A stretch of 64,000 bases of DNA from Commensalibacter papalotli. GTDB taxonomy: Bacteria > Pseudomonadota > Alphaproteobacteria > Acetobacterales > Acetobacteraceae. The position numbers and the translations under genes are program-made. Under the pieces are notes generated by a model. The model had not been told where the DNA came from. It did not search any database and saw nothing but the letters and a program-made list of their open reading frames with translations. The stretch spans positions 62,001 to 126,000 of the forward strand of contig NZ_CAMXCI010000001.1 in NCBI RefSeq assembly GCF_947179115.1. Reading direction: 5' to 3'. Positions 51,362 to 60,290 of this stretch are shown in pieces (position 1 is the first letter of the stretch; the number at the start of each line of letters is the position of its first letter).

Positions 51362-52435
51362 ATGAGCACGGATACAGTATTTAATATTTTTTCTAACTCT
51401 GCTTTGCAAGATATTGCAGCCAAAGCAGCTAATAAAGGGTTACAAGAAAATCATGATACGTATAAAAGAAAAGGCCTACCTTTGAGAGTTGGTACCAGAG
51501 GATCTCCGCTTGCCCTGGTCCAGACTCGTAATTTTCTTACAAGATTAACACAATTTTGTCCATTGTTACGAGAGCTAGGCGCATTTCAAGAGTTTCAAAT
51601 TCATACCACTGGGGACAGAGTACAAGATCGTCGTTTAGCTGAAATCGGTGGTAAAGGTTTATTTTCCAAGGAAATTCATGAGCAGCTTTTGGCTGGAAAT
51701 ATTGATTTTGCTGTGCATAGTTTAAAAGATTTGGAAACAACCTTGCCTGATGGATTAGTCTTGGCTTGCACTTTAAAACGTCAAGATGCCCGAGATGCAT
51801 TGATTGTTAATGCCAAATATCGGCCTATTGATGTGGATTATCCTTTTGATTGCTTACCCCGAGGCGCAAAAATTGGAACGTCTTCGGTGCGCAGGCAAGC
51901 TCAGCTTTTGCATATGCGTCCAGACTTGGAAATTGCTTTGTTACGCGGAAATGTTCAATCACGTATAGATCAAGTGACCGCAAATAAATATGATGCAACC
52001 TTTTTGGCGGCTGCTGGATTGCAAAGATTAGGAATGGAGGATCGTATTGATGTGTTACTAGATCCATCTGTTATGGTTCCATCTGCGGGTCAAGGAATTG
52101 TCGGCGTTACGGTTCGTGCAGCTGATGTTGAGCTCAGAGAAATGTTGGTTGCCATTGAAGATCAAGAAGCAAAAGCAGTTGCAACCGCAGAACGTGCGTT
52201 ATTAGCCGAGCTTGACGGGTCTTGTCGTACACCAATCGGAGGTTATGCTCAATTATTACCTGTTGTCGCGGGTGGGGAACCAGAGTTGCATTTGGTTGGT
52301 TTAGTTGCCAGAGAAGATGGTTCGTTTTTACTTAAAAAAGAGATTAGCGGTTCACCTGATGATGCCGAGGCTCTGGGGCGTGAATTAGGCGAACAATTGC
52401 GCAAAGATAGCCCCTCTGATATTTTTGATGAATAA
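51362..52435 (+). CDS. hemC: Hydroxymethylbilane synthase with N-terminal extension
   Basis: 357-aa haem/tetrapyrrole enzyme joining four porphobilinogens. Motifs LRVGTRGSPLALVQT, KGLFSKEIHEQLL, DFAVHSLKDLETTLPDG and the cofactor Cys in LDGSCRTPIGGYAQL. The start at the ATG 51362 adds about 40 residues before LPLRVGTRG relative to the usual ~310-aa enzyme; no internal Met exists before that motif, so the extension seems genuine unless a non-ATG start is used. Followed directly by hemD. Confidence 0.95.
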   Translation: MSTDTVFNIFSNSALQDIAAKAANKGLQENHDTYKRKGLPLRVGTRGSPLALVQTRNFLTRLTQFCPLLRELGAFQEFQIHTTGDRVQDRRLAEIGGKGLFSKEIHEQLLAGNIDFAVHSLKDLETTLPDGLVLACTLKRQDARDALIVNAKYRPIDVDYPFDCLPRGAKIGTSSVRRQAQLLHMRPDLEIALLRGNVQSRIDQVTANKYDATFLAAAGLQRLGMEDRIDVLLDPSVMVPSAGQGIVGVTVRAADVELREMLVAIEDQEAKAVATAERALLAELDGSCRTPIGGYAQLLPVVAGGEPELHLVGLVAREDGSFLLKKEISGSPDDAEALGRELGEQLRKDSPSDIFDE

Positions 52436-53165
52436 GCAAAAGCCCTTTTTGGTTATTACGAGGCCAGAGCCTGGTTTAAGTGAAACGGCACAAAGAGTAA
52501 GCCAACTAGGGTGGGAACCTTTGTTAATGCCTGTAATGATCATACAGTCATTGCCTATTGACTTTGTTACGATTGAAAATGTTCAAGCAATCATTTTTAC
52601 CAGTCGCCAATCCATCACACCAATGACAGAGCAATTATCAATACAGAATATTGCGTATCAACAAATTCCAGTCTTTACGGTTGGGGATATTACCGCCAAA
52701 GATGCTCTGCAAGCTGGGTTTTGCAATGTAATTAGTGCTGACCAAGATGCTGTTGCTTTGGCCTCTTTAATTAAAAAAAAATTAAATCCTCAAGCAGGAA
52801 GATTACTGTTTCCCTGTGCAAAAGGGCAGGGGAAATTACTGATTGCGTTGCTTAAACAAGCTGGGTTTATCATTTCTTATTGTGAAGTATATCAAACAAG
52901 GCCTGTGAAAAATTTGTCTGCTGCGTTTTTACAAGCTTTAAAAGCAGATAAAATTAATAGTATTTTATTTTTCTCTTCTGAAACGGTGCGTTTTTTTCTT
53001 GAATTATTTCCAGAAAACTTACAAGGAAATTTAAAATTTATTCAAGCTGTGGGAATAAGTATCAAAACAAAATCAATACTTGAACGTGTTTCTTGGCGCT
53101 CTATTGAAATTCCCAGCTATCCAAGAACGGAAGAAATGCTCTCTTTGATAAAAGAGCATTCCTGA
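52428..53165 (+). CDS. hemD: Uroporphyrinogen-III synthase
   Basis: 245-aa enzyme closing hydroxymethylbilane to uroporphyrinogen III. HemD is poorly conserved; seen here are VITRPEPGLSETAQRV, AIIFTSRQSI, PVFTVGDITAKDALQAGF, LLFPCAKGQGKLLIALLKQAGF and ILFFSSETVRFFLELF. The ATG at 52428 overlaps the end of hemC by eight bases, so the two are translationally coupled. It ends 8 bases before convergent secB. Confidence 0.9.
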   Translation: MNKQKPFLVITRPEPGLSETAQRVSQLGWEPLLMPVMIIQSLPIDFVTIENVQAIIFTSRQSITPMTEQLSIQNIAYQQIPVFTVGDITAKDALQAGFCNVISADQDAVALASLIKKKLNPQAGRLLFPCAKGQGKLLIALLKQAGFIISYCEVYQTRPVKNLSAAFLQALKADKINSILFFSSETVRFFLELFPENLQGNLKFIQAVGISIKTKSILERVSWRSIEIPSYPRTEEMLSLIKEHS

Positions 53166-53173
53166 ATCTGATA

Positions 53174-53701
53174 TTATGCGTGACCAGCTTCAGTTTGTGT
53201 TTGAGCTGCTTGCTGTGCTTGTTTATTTTGCCACAAAGAGACAAAATCAATTGGTTGTAAGATAACGGGTGGGAAACCACCATCACGAGTTACATCACCA
53301 ATAATATTACGAGCATATGGGAAAATTAAACGAGGAACTTCGACAAGTAGTATTGGCTCAATTAGTTCTTGAGGAGGTTCATTTAAAGTTACAACTGCGC
53401 AATAAACAAGCTCTGTAACAAAAACAGTGCGAGGTGTAATTTTATCTTTTCTTTCTGCTTCTGTTGCATCAACTTTAATAGAAAGACTAACCTCGTAAAC
53501 ACCCTCTTCACTCAGACGATTAGCATTTGCATCAATCGCAACAGAAATTTGAGGAGATTCTTCTAGGGTTGCAAAAATTGATGCACCATGAGGTACTTCA
53601 AAAGAAAGATCTTTGGTAAATTGAACATTTAAAGTCAGTGGAAGTGGTGGAGGTCCTTCTTCTAGATGAGAATCAGCGACATCATTCATTGTTTCAGACA
53701 T
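53174..53701 (-). CDS. secB: Protein-export chaperone SecB
   Basis: 175-aa tetrameric chaperone delivering unfolded precursors to SecA. FTKDLSFEVPHGASIFA near residue 30, the YEVSLSIKVDATE strand, RTVFVTELVYCAVVTLN and PFARNIIGDV-like PYARNIIGDVTRDGGFPPV are clear SecB marks. The divergent Tim44-mltA block beside it repeats the usual alphaproteobacterial order. Confidence 0.95.
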   Translation of the reverse strand: MSETMNDVADSHLEEGPPPLPLTLNVQFTKDLSFEVPHGASIFATLEESPQISVAIDANANRLSEEGVYEVSLSIKVDATEAERKDKITPRTVFVTELVYCAVVTLNEPPQELIEPILLVEVPRLIFPYARNIIGDVTRDGGFPPVILQPIDFVSLWQNKQAQQAAQTQTEAGHA

Positions 53702-53982
53702 AATTATCCTTTAAATTTATTGAACGTTATTCATTTTATTACTAAGAATTATACCATAATATTTAAAAATGATAAAAAATTAATATTAAAATTTTTATCA
53801 TCATAAATAATAATACAACGCTTTGTTTTTATTTTTATATTTTATACGTAAAGATAAAATTAATTAAAAATAAATATGAATTTTTTTTGTAATGTGACAA
53901 ATTATAAATATATTGTTAGTATAGATTTATAAATTAACGCAATTCTCTTTATCAGGAATTCATTAAGTTAACAGGTTTGAAA

Positions 53983-54684
53983 ATGGATTTTGCTAATTTC
54001 CCAGTGGATATTATTATTCTGGCTTTAGTTGCTGGTTTTTTAATCCTACGCTTACGCAGTGTTTTAGGAAAAAAAACGGGCTTTAATAAAGAAGATAGAG
54101 TAGCCGCACCAACAAGTCGTTCATCAAATATGCAACAAGTGATGAGTAATAATCAGGACAAACCGACGGAGCCTGTGAAGCCCAAGGTTGAAGTTAATGT
54201 TCCTGCACCTGAAACAGAAGTTGGGCAAGCCCTTAGTAAAATAACGCAATTAGATGCATCTTTTTCAACACAAAAATTTGTTGATGGGGCAGAAATTGTT
54301 TTTCGTAAAGTGTTAACAGCCTTTTCTGCTGAAGATTTACCAGTCTTACAATCAATGTTGGTTGTAGATGCTTATAATGCATTTGAATCAGCAATTATCG
54401 CACGACGTAATCTTCAACAAAAACAAACGATTGAAATAAAATCTATTCACTCTATTACAATTAATAAAGCCCAAGTTATAGAGGATGCAGCGGTTAATCG
54501 TGCAATCATAGAGGTACAGTTTATTTCTAATCAAATTAATTGTACTTTTGATAAAGACAATAATCCTGTTACAGGGACGGAATCTGTTACAGAGTTCATT
54601 GATTTTTGGACCTTTGAGCGTTTATTAGGTGTAAATAGTCAAGGCATATCTTGGCGTTTAAAATCAGCACGTAGTGGTAATTAA
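53983..54684 (+). CDS. Tim44-domain protein (TimA type)
   Basis: 233 aa from the ATG at 53983 (frame open from a TTG two codons earlier). An N-terminal transmembrane helix (VDIIILALVAGFLILRLRSVLG) is followed by a variable linker and a Tim44-like domain (DGAEIVFRKVLTAFSAEDL, DFWTFERLLG, ISWRLKSA). It is the canonical secB-adjacent Tim44 protein, transcribed with mltA (23-base gap). A second Tim44-domain protein is at 33 kb. Confidence 0.9.
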   Translation: MDFANFPVDIIILALVAGFLILRLRSVLGKKTGFNKEDRVAAPTSRSSNMQQVMSNNQDKPTEPVKPKVEVNVPAPETEVGQALSKITQLDASFSTQKFVDGAEIVFRKVLTAFSAEDLPVLQSMLVVDAYNAFESAIIARRNLQQKQTIEIKSIHSITINKAQVIEDAAVNRAIIEVQFISNQINCTFDKDNNPVTGTESVTEFIDFWTFERLLGVNSQGISWRLKSARSGN

Positions 54685-54707
54685 ATTAATTCTTTAAAGG
54701 GATAATT

Positions 54708-55901
54708 ATGAAATCGTTTGTTCGTTTTTGTGCTTTGTTTTTAGCAGGTGGACTTGTCGCATGCGTACAAACTCAAGAGAATCTTTCTGACTTTTATCCT
54801 GTTTCATATCAGAATTTATCAGGTTGGGATAAAGAGAATTATAGCCAATTATTAACATTATTTCGTCAAAATTGTCAGCAAATTCAAAAATTACCTCCCA
54901 ATAGATATTTGGGAGGGGTCAAAGGTTTGTTTGGCGGAAAAGCTCAAGATTGGCTTCCCGCTTGTAATGCGGCAATGACGATAAATATTTCTGATCCTGT
55001 ACAGTCAAAACAGTTTTTTGAAACTTGGCTGCAACCTTATCAATATACATCATCAGGGCAAACAGGCAAAGTTACTGGCTATTATGAACCTGAGGTGCAA
55101 GGATCAACAGTTCGTTTTGGAGCTTATCAAACCCCAGTATATGCGAAACCCAGCGATTTAATTGCCAGAAAAAATACCGATGGGCAGGTTGATTATGGCG
55201 TTGTTAAAGATGGTATTTTGGTCCCCTATTATTCTCGTGCAGAAATTGATCGTGGCGCGTTAAAAAGTAAAAATCTTGAGATTGCATGGGTCAAAGACCC
55301 AATAGATTTATTTTTTATGCAAATTCAAGGCTCAGGAAGAATAGTTTTACCAGATGGTAATATTGTACGTTTGGGCTATGCGGGTAAGAACGGCCAACCC
55401 TATACAGCTTTGGGTAAGGTAATGATTGATCAAGGTTTACTGGATGCTCAATCTGTAGATATGTATTCTGTAAGATCATGGTTACATAGTCATCCAGATC
55501 AAGCTGTCGCGCTGATGGAACAAAATAAAAATTATGTATTTTTTCGAAGCTTAAAAGATCAAAACCCGAATACTGGGCCTATTGGGGCTTTTGGGTCTTC
55601 TTTGATTGCGGGCCGCTCTGTTGCTGTGGATAGACAATGGATACCACTAGGTGTACCTTTGTGGTTGGAAACGACAATGCCTACAACTGCAAATTCCCAA
55701 GGCAGATCGCCTTGGAAACATATGGTTTTTGCACAAGATATTGGTGGTGGTATCAATGGGATAAATCGTATTGATTTATTTACAGGATGGGGCAGTCAAG
55801 CCGCGTGGTATGCAGGGTTTATGAATGAACAAGGTAAAATCTTAATGTTATTACCGCGTCATTCTGAACAACAATCTTTGCCAGTAATGACGACAAAATA
55901 A
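54708..55901 (+). CDS. mltA: Membrane-bound lytic murein transglycosylase A
   Basis: 397-aa lipoprotein (lipobox LVAC, Cys19) that cleaves the glycan strand of peptidoglycan in the periplasm. MltA marks: GKVTGYYEPEVQGS, DLFFMQIQGSGRI, YAGKNGQPYTALGK and the C-terminal 3D domain with VFAQDIGGGINGINRIDLFTGWG, holding the catalytic Asp. A GGGATAATT ribosome region precedes it. In many relatives the next gene is the Smr protein; here a methyltransferase and a peroxidase gene intervene. Confidence 0.93.
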   Translation: MKSFVRFCALFLAGGLVACVQTQENLSDFYPVSYQNLSGWDKENYSQLLTLFRQNCQQIQKLPPNRYLGGVKGLFGGKAQDWLPACNAAMTINISDPVQSKQFFETWLQPYQYTSSGQTGKVTGYYEPEVQGSTVRFGAYQTPVYAKPSDLIARKNTDGQVDYGVVKDGILVPYYSRAEIDRGALKSKNLEIAWVKDPIDLFFMQIQGSGRIVLPDGNIVRLGYAGKNGQPYTALGKVMIDQGLLDAQSVDMYSVRSWLHSHPDQAVALMEQNKNYVFFRSLKDQNPNTGPIGAFGSSLIAGRSVAVDRQWIPLGVPLWLETTMPTTANSQGRSPWKHMVFAQDIGGGINGINRIDLFTGWGSQAAWYAGFMNEQGKILMLLPRHSEQQSLPVMTTK

Positions 55902-55928
55902 TCTTCTATTTAATGGTGAGGATTTAGG

Positions 55929-56801
55929 GTGTCTCCTAAAAAAATTAAAAAAATCGATATGGTGGTCGAGAGGGAAACTTCTCGGCCTTATAGTTTTAAG
56001 GTAGGTCAGCACACATTTGTGCGTGGCGATTGTTTAACTGTTTTAAAGAAAATGACAGAGGAAAGTATAGATGTCATTGTGACGTCTCCGCCTTATAATC
56101 TTGGTATAGCCTATAGTTCTTATAAAGATAAAAAAGAAGAAACTGATTATTTAGACTGGTTAGAGACAATTTGTGTCGAGATCAAAAGGGTTATGAAAAA
56201 GGATGGATCTTTTTTCTTAAATATTGCAGGATCTTCTTCTTATCCTTGGTTACCTTTTGAGTTGATGGTCAGGCTAAGACAACATTTTTACTTACAAAAC
56301 CATATAGAATGGATCAAGTCTATTTCAATTGGTGAGGATAGCCATGGTCATTTTAAGCCAGTGCCAGGTAGCCGTTTTCTACATAGAAACCACGAACATT
56401 TATTTCATTTAACTAAAACAGGTAAAGTAACTTTGCAGCGTCTTAATGTTGGTGTTCCTTATAAGGATAAAACCAATATTAAACGCAGATCTCATGCTCA
56501 TGATTTACGTTGTCGGGGGGATGTTTGGTTTATCCCTTATAATACGGTTCGAACAAAATCTGAAAAATTCAACCATCCGGGGACTTTTCCTGTAGCTTTG
56601 CCAGAAATGTGTTTGAGGCTTCATGGTAATTTGAAGCCTGTTGTATTAGATCCTTTTATGGGGACTGGTACGACTATATTAGCAGCAGACAAGTTGGGGG
56701 GACAGGCAATTGGGATTGATGTGGATAAAAATTATGTCAAAATAGCAATAGAAAGAGTAAAAATGTTACACTCAGATGGTAAAAATGGCTCTAAATTGTA
56801 A
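55929..56801 (+). CDS. DNA methyltransferase (N6-adenine/N4-cytosine type), orphan
   Basis: 290-aa SAM-dependent DNA methyltransferase. The catalytic motif TSPPYNLG (motif IV) comes before the SAM-binding DPFMGTGTTILAA (motif I), the beta-class order. Also visible: KMTEESIDVIVTSPP and HPGTFPVALPEMCLRL. The start is GTG at 55929 with GAGGA 6 bases upstream. No restriction endonuclease gene is adjacent, so it is probably an orphan enzyme with a regulatory or protective role; target site unknown. It lies between mltA and the peroxidase on one strand. Confidence 0.9.
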   Translation: MSPKKIKKIDMVVERETSRPYSFKVGQHTFVRGDCLTVLKKMTEESIDVIVTSPPYNLGIAYSSYKDKKEETDYLDWLETICVEIKRVMKKDGSFFLNIAGSSSYPWLPFELMVRLRQHFYLQNHIEWIKSISIGEDSHGHFKPVPGSRFLHRNHEHLFHLTKTGKVTLQRLNVGVPYKDKTNIKRRSHAHDLRCRGDVWFIPYNTVRTKSEKFNHPGTFPVALPEMCLRLHGNLKPVVLDPFMGTGTTILAADKLGGQAIGIDVDKNYVKIAIERVKMLHSDGKNGSKL

Positions 56802-56895
56802 AGTTATTTGCAGAAAACGAAGCTTTTGATATTATCCCCACTGATTAAAATGTTTTGATTAAATAAATTTTTAGATATTCGATAGAAAGCTGATC

Positions 56896-58311
56896 ATGAA
56901 AAAACTGATCCTAGCCATCATTGTTTTAGGCGCCGTAGTCTATGGTGGCACGACATTATATTTGTCTAGTTTTGACCGTAAAACAGCTCCTAGACTGGCT
57001 GAAAACTCACCTTCCCATTCAGATGCTGTGACAATGGCTGCTTTTGATGTATTAAAAGAAGCACGTTGTGATTATTGTCATGCTGAAAATGTTGAGTTAC
57101 CTTTTTACTTTAAATTACCCATTGCAAGTAGTTTAATGGAACAAGATCGCTTTAAAGGGTTAAGAAATTTTCGTATGGAACCCGTTATTGCAGCAATTAA
57201 TGAGGGTAAACCTGTTGGTTTAGTTGCGTTGTCACGAATTGAATTCGTAATGCAACGTAATTTAATGCCTCCTACATTGTACTTGATCATGCATTGGCAT
57301 GCGCGTCTTTCCGAGCAACAACGTGATGATGTGATTAAATGGGTTCGACAAGAACGCCAAAAATATTATGCTACTCAAGGTGTTGCAGATCGTTTTGCTT
57401 CAGAGCCAGTACAACCTGTCCCTGAATCTGTGCCTGTTGATCCTAAGTTGGTTGTTTTGGGTAAAGAGCTATTCTTTGAAAAAAGATTATCAGGTGATAA
57501 TACATTAAGTTGTGCAAGCTGCCATGATCTACAAAAAGGTGGTGTAGATGGATTAGTGACTGCAACAGGTATTTTTGGGCAAAAAGGGCCTATTAATGTC
57601 CCAACAGTTTACAATTCTGTTTTCAATCACAGTCAATTCTGGGATGGTCGTGCGGCTGATCTTGAAGAGCAAGCCGCAGGTCCTGTGATGAATCCATTGG
57701 AAATGGGATCAAAAACTTGGGAAGATGTTATTAATAAATTACGTCAAGAACCTTCTTATGAAAAAAGATTTGAAGAAGCTTTTGGAACGCCAGTCATTGA
57801 TAAACAAAGAATTACTGATGCGATTGGTGCTTATGAAAAAACATTAATTACACCTGACAGTCCTTTTGATATGTATTTAAAAGGTGTGGACGGTGCTATT
57901 AATGCACAAGCAAAGCGTGGTTATGAGTTATTCAAAGAAAATGGATGTGCCAGTTGTCATAACGGTGTTGCCCTTGGTGGTGCTGCATATGAAGAGCTTG
58001 GTTTACAAAAAGATTATTTCGCTGATCGTGGTGGTAAATTAACTGATGCCGATATGGGTCGTTTTAATGTCACTCATAAAGACATGGATAAACATAGCTT
58101 TAAAGTGCCATTGTTACGTAATATTGCTTTGACAGGTCCTTATTTCCATGATGGAAGTGTAAAAACATTAAAAGAAGCTGTTGAAAAAATGTTGAAATAT
58201 CAAACCCCTTATCATAAATTAACAGATCAAGAGGTTGATGATATTGTTGCTTTCTTAAAAACATTGACGGGTAAATACCAAGGCCAATCAATAGATAAGC
58301 TGGCACCATAA
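56896..58311 (+). CDS. Tri-haem cytochrome c peroxidase (quinol peroxidase type)
   Basis: 471 aa, anchored by an N-terminal helix (LILAIIVLGAVVYGGTTLYL) and facing the periplasm. Three CxxCH haem sites (residues 58-62 CDYCH, 206-210 CASCH, 351-355 CASCH). The extra N-terminal haem domain and length match the E. coli YhjA/Zymomonas type, which takes electrons from quinol rather than soluble cytochrome c. The peroxidase part has VMNPLEMG, FWDGRAADLEEQA and LTGPYFHDGSVKTL. It reduces hydrogen peroxide; that it serves as a respiratory sink here is an inference. Followed by a strong terminator. Confidence 0.92.
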   Translation: MKKLILAIIVLGAVVYGGTTLYLSSFDRKTAPRLAENSPSHSDAVTMAAFDVLKEARCDYCHAENVELPFYFKLPIASSLMEQDRFKGLRNFRMEPVIAAINEGKPVGLVALSRIEFVMQRNLMPPTLYLIMHWHARLSEQQRDDVIKWVRQERQKYYATQGVADRFASEPVQPVPESVPVDPKLVVLGKELFFEKRLSGDNTLSCASCHDLQKGGVDGLVTATGIFGQKGPINVPTVYNSVFNHSQFWDGRAADLEEQAAGPVMNPLEMGSKTWEDVINKLRQEPSYEKRFEEAFGTPVIDKQRITDAIGAYEKTLITPDSPFDMYLKGVDGAINAQAKRGYELFKENGCASCHNGVALGGAAYEELGLQKDYFADRGGKLTDADMGRFNVTHKDMDKHSFKVPLLRNIALTGPYFHDGSVKTLKEAVEKMLKYQTPYHKLTDQEVDDIVAFLKTLTGKYQGQSIDKLAP

Positions 58312-58336
58312 CAAATAAAGATTTGTAAAATCGTTT

Positions 58337-58370
58337 AACCTTTCACTGGTTCACTGGTGAAAGGTTTTTT
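58337..58370 (+). terminator. Strong rho-independent terminator after the peroxidase gene
   Basis: AACCTTTCAC (58337-58346) and GTGAAAGGTT (58357-58366) form a 10-bp stem, followed by TTTTATT. It lies 26 bases after the peroxidase stop and separates that gene from the Smr gene. Confidence 0.9.
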
Positions 58371-58406
58371 ATTGGTTATGTTTAAAGAATTTAAAGGTAA
58401 AATAAA

Positions 58407-59006
58407 TTGGCAAGAGGGCGACAGTTAAATAAAGAAGAACAATCATTATGGGATAATTTTGCCAATCGCATTAAAGGGATTCGTAAAGACACACCAAGGG
58501 AAACATCTATTGCTAAAGTGGCATTTCATGAGCGACCAGATAATAAAAAGAAATTATTAGCGAACGCTTATCGTTCACAAAGGCTTACTCAAACAGATAG
58601 TTTTATTCAGTATTATAAATTATTTAAGAAGAGACAAGAACAACCTCTTGAACACATAAGCTTTATAACAATAGGACAAAAGCAAGCAGGTTTGGATACG
58701 AATACTTGGAAAAAACTACATAAAGGACAAATGCAGCCTGAAAAGATTCTAGATCTTCATGGTTATACTGCACAACGAGCTTTTTTTGTCTTAGAAGAAT
58801 TTTTAATTCGAGCACAGCGTAATAATATACGCTGTGTTGAAATTATTACTGGCATTGGAACTGGATATAAAGAGGGAGGCATCTTGAAACGAGAGCTCCC
58901 TTATTGGTTAAATCGTCCAGCGATTCAATCTTTGATCTTGGGAACAACTTATCCCGCACAATGGAATGGCGGGGCAGTCAGAATTTTACTTAAGCGTAAT
59001 CGTTAA
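58407..59006 (+). CDS. Smr/MutS2-domain protein
   Basis: 199 aa. The C-terminal half is a Smr endonuclease-like domain: KILDLHGYTAQRAFFVLEEFL, VEIITGIGTGYKEGGILKREL and WNGGAVRILLKR. The start is a TTG at 58407 giving MARGRQLNKEEQSLW, the pattern found in alphaproteobacterial relatives; no ATG fits. Such proteins sit next to mltA in many alphaproteobacteria, so the two-gene insertion upstream is recent by context. Role in RNA or DNA processing is inferred from the family. Confidence 0.86.
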   Translation: MARGRQLNKEEQSLWDNFANRIKGIRKDTPRETSIAKVAFHERPDNKKKLLANAYRSQRLTQTDSFIQYYKLFKKRQEQPLEHISFITIGQKQAGLDTNTWKKLHKGQMQPEKILDLHGYTAQRAFFVLEEFLIRAQRNNIRCVEIITGIGTGYKEGGILKRELPYWLNRPAIQSLILGTTYPAQWNGGAVRILLKRNR

Positions 59007-59008
59007 AT

Positions 59009-60082
59009 TTATTGGCCAGGTGACCATTTTTGAAATTTAACAGATAACCAACGTTGGAGTGCCATTGTTGTAATAATAGGTGGACACATTTTACTTATCG
59101 TATCGTTACAAACAGGGTTCTCTTGTAATGTCATTTCCTCGCTTTTTGCTAAGTTAACAATTGCATTATCTTTTATAACTTTACCTGTATTTAAACGCCA
59201 TTTAGCCAAGAGTGCAGATGGTGTTAGCATAGGAAGCATAACTGCAATATTCATTCGAGAAGCCAACGCAATCGCATTCCACGCATCAAATAACGTATTA
59301 TCTGTTTTATAGTGATGTAGCTGATTATATAAATCAGCAAAGCGAGGGCCATATGTCGTCGAATTATCAAGAGAGAAAAAACTGTGTAGTCCGTCTTTTA
59401 ATAAATCTGGTAAAGCCGCAATTGCTTGAGGAGTGCTCAGTTGCAAAGCGTCAACATCTCCTTTTTTCAAAGCCTTCACTGCGGTTGAAAAATCAGTTAA
59501 TCCTTCAACGGGAATCGTATTTATCTTCAGTAACTCAATGCCCAGTAAAGTAGGTAGCTCACGGCCAATAATAGACGATACGGCAACTTTCATAGATCTA
59601 TTTTTCAAAAGATCTGGAATAGAATTATGGAAAGGTTGACGAGCTATGGTGATTGACGGTGAAAGGCTGCATAAAACAGGGATCCACCGCTCGCAATCAA
59701 AATGGACACGTTTATCACCAGACATAGAGGCTATAAATGTATTTCCAGAAGTAATAAAAGCTGTATTTCCATCAGGTGTTGTTCTGGTATCGAACAAGTT
59801 TGCTCCTGTTACCCCATCATAACCAGTGGTGAAATGTACAGGTAAGGGGGTGTCTTCTTGTAAACTAGTCGCAAAAGCAGACGAAAGTTGAGATGCCCAA
59901 GAACCGAGTTCGCTTTTTTCGGGTCCTCCTACTAAAAAAGAAAAATCGTCATCTTTATGAGTTTTGATAGAGGTCATAGGCAAAGTTTCATTGGCATTCG
60001 CTTGTAATATACCAGTGGTTAGATCTGCTCCTGCTAGGGAAAGAAGACGAAAAAATTGACGTTTAGTTACCGATAATGGCAT
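59009..60082 (-). CDS. Bug/TctC-like periplasmic substrate-binding protein
   Basis: 357 aa. A signal region (VTKRQFFRLLSLAG, a Tat-like motif with Lys-Arg rather than twin Arg) leads to a TctC/Bug-like fold: LVGGPEKSELGSWASQL, PVHFTTGYDGVTGANLFDT and TPDGNTAFITSG correspond to the lobe-1 motifs of tripartite tricarboxylate uptake proteins. No membrane partner genes are adjacent. It is divergent from the cytochrome bc1 genes. Related proteins with the same sequence style appear common in acetic acid bacteria, but the ligand is unknown. Confidence 0.7.
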   Translation of the reverse strand: MPLSVTKRQFFRLLSLAGADLTTGILQANANETLPMTSIKTHKDDDFSFLVGGPEKSELGSWASQLSSAFATSLQEDTPLPVHFTTGYDGVTGANLFDTRTTPDGNTAFITSGNTFIASMSGDKRVHFDCERWIPVLCSLSPSITIARQPFHNSIPDLLKNRSMKVAVSSIIGRELPTLLGIELLKINTIPVEGLTDFSTAVKALKKGDVDALQLSTPQAIAALPDLLKDGLHSFFSLDNSTTYGPRFADLYNQLHHYKTDNTLFDAWNAIALASRMNIAVMLPMLTPSALLAKWRLNTGKVIKDNAIVNLAKSEEMTLQENPVCNDTISKMCPPIITTMALQRWLSVKFQKWSPGQ

Positions 60083-60210
60083 TCGAGTAGTATTTCTTTG
60101 TTAGTGTTTAGGTTGATGAAAAAAGGGTGTGGCAATTATGAAAGATTTTAGACTTTCTTTAAAGGTTTTTTTTACTTAATTTTATTTTCCATATAAATAT
60201 AGCAATATAA

Positions 60211-60245
60211 AGGCAAAACTATTTCAAAAAAATGGTTTTATGCCT
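60211..60245 (+). repeat. Imperfect hairpin upstream of petB
   Basis: AGGCAAAAC (60211-60219) can pair with GTTTTATGCCT (60235-60245), with a small bulge, 46 bases before the petB start. No T-run follows. It may be a leader structure or an attenuator; nothing more can be said. Confidence 0.35.
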
Positions 60246-60290
60246 AGAATTAGTAAAGTTTATCATATCATTTGATGCAAAGTGGTTGTA

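Noticed and set aside
53136..53159. Hairpin at the end of hemD.
   Set aside because: Seven-bp stem with no T-run on either strand, inside the coding region; too weak to call a terminator.
53702..53982. AT-rich gap between secB and Tim44, searched for small genes.
   Set aside because: Only homopolymer-rich A/T sequence and presumed divergent promoters; no ORF with a ribosome site.
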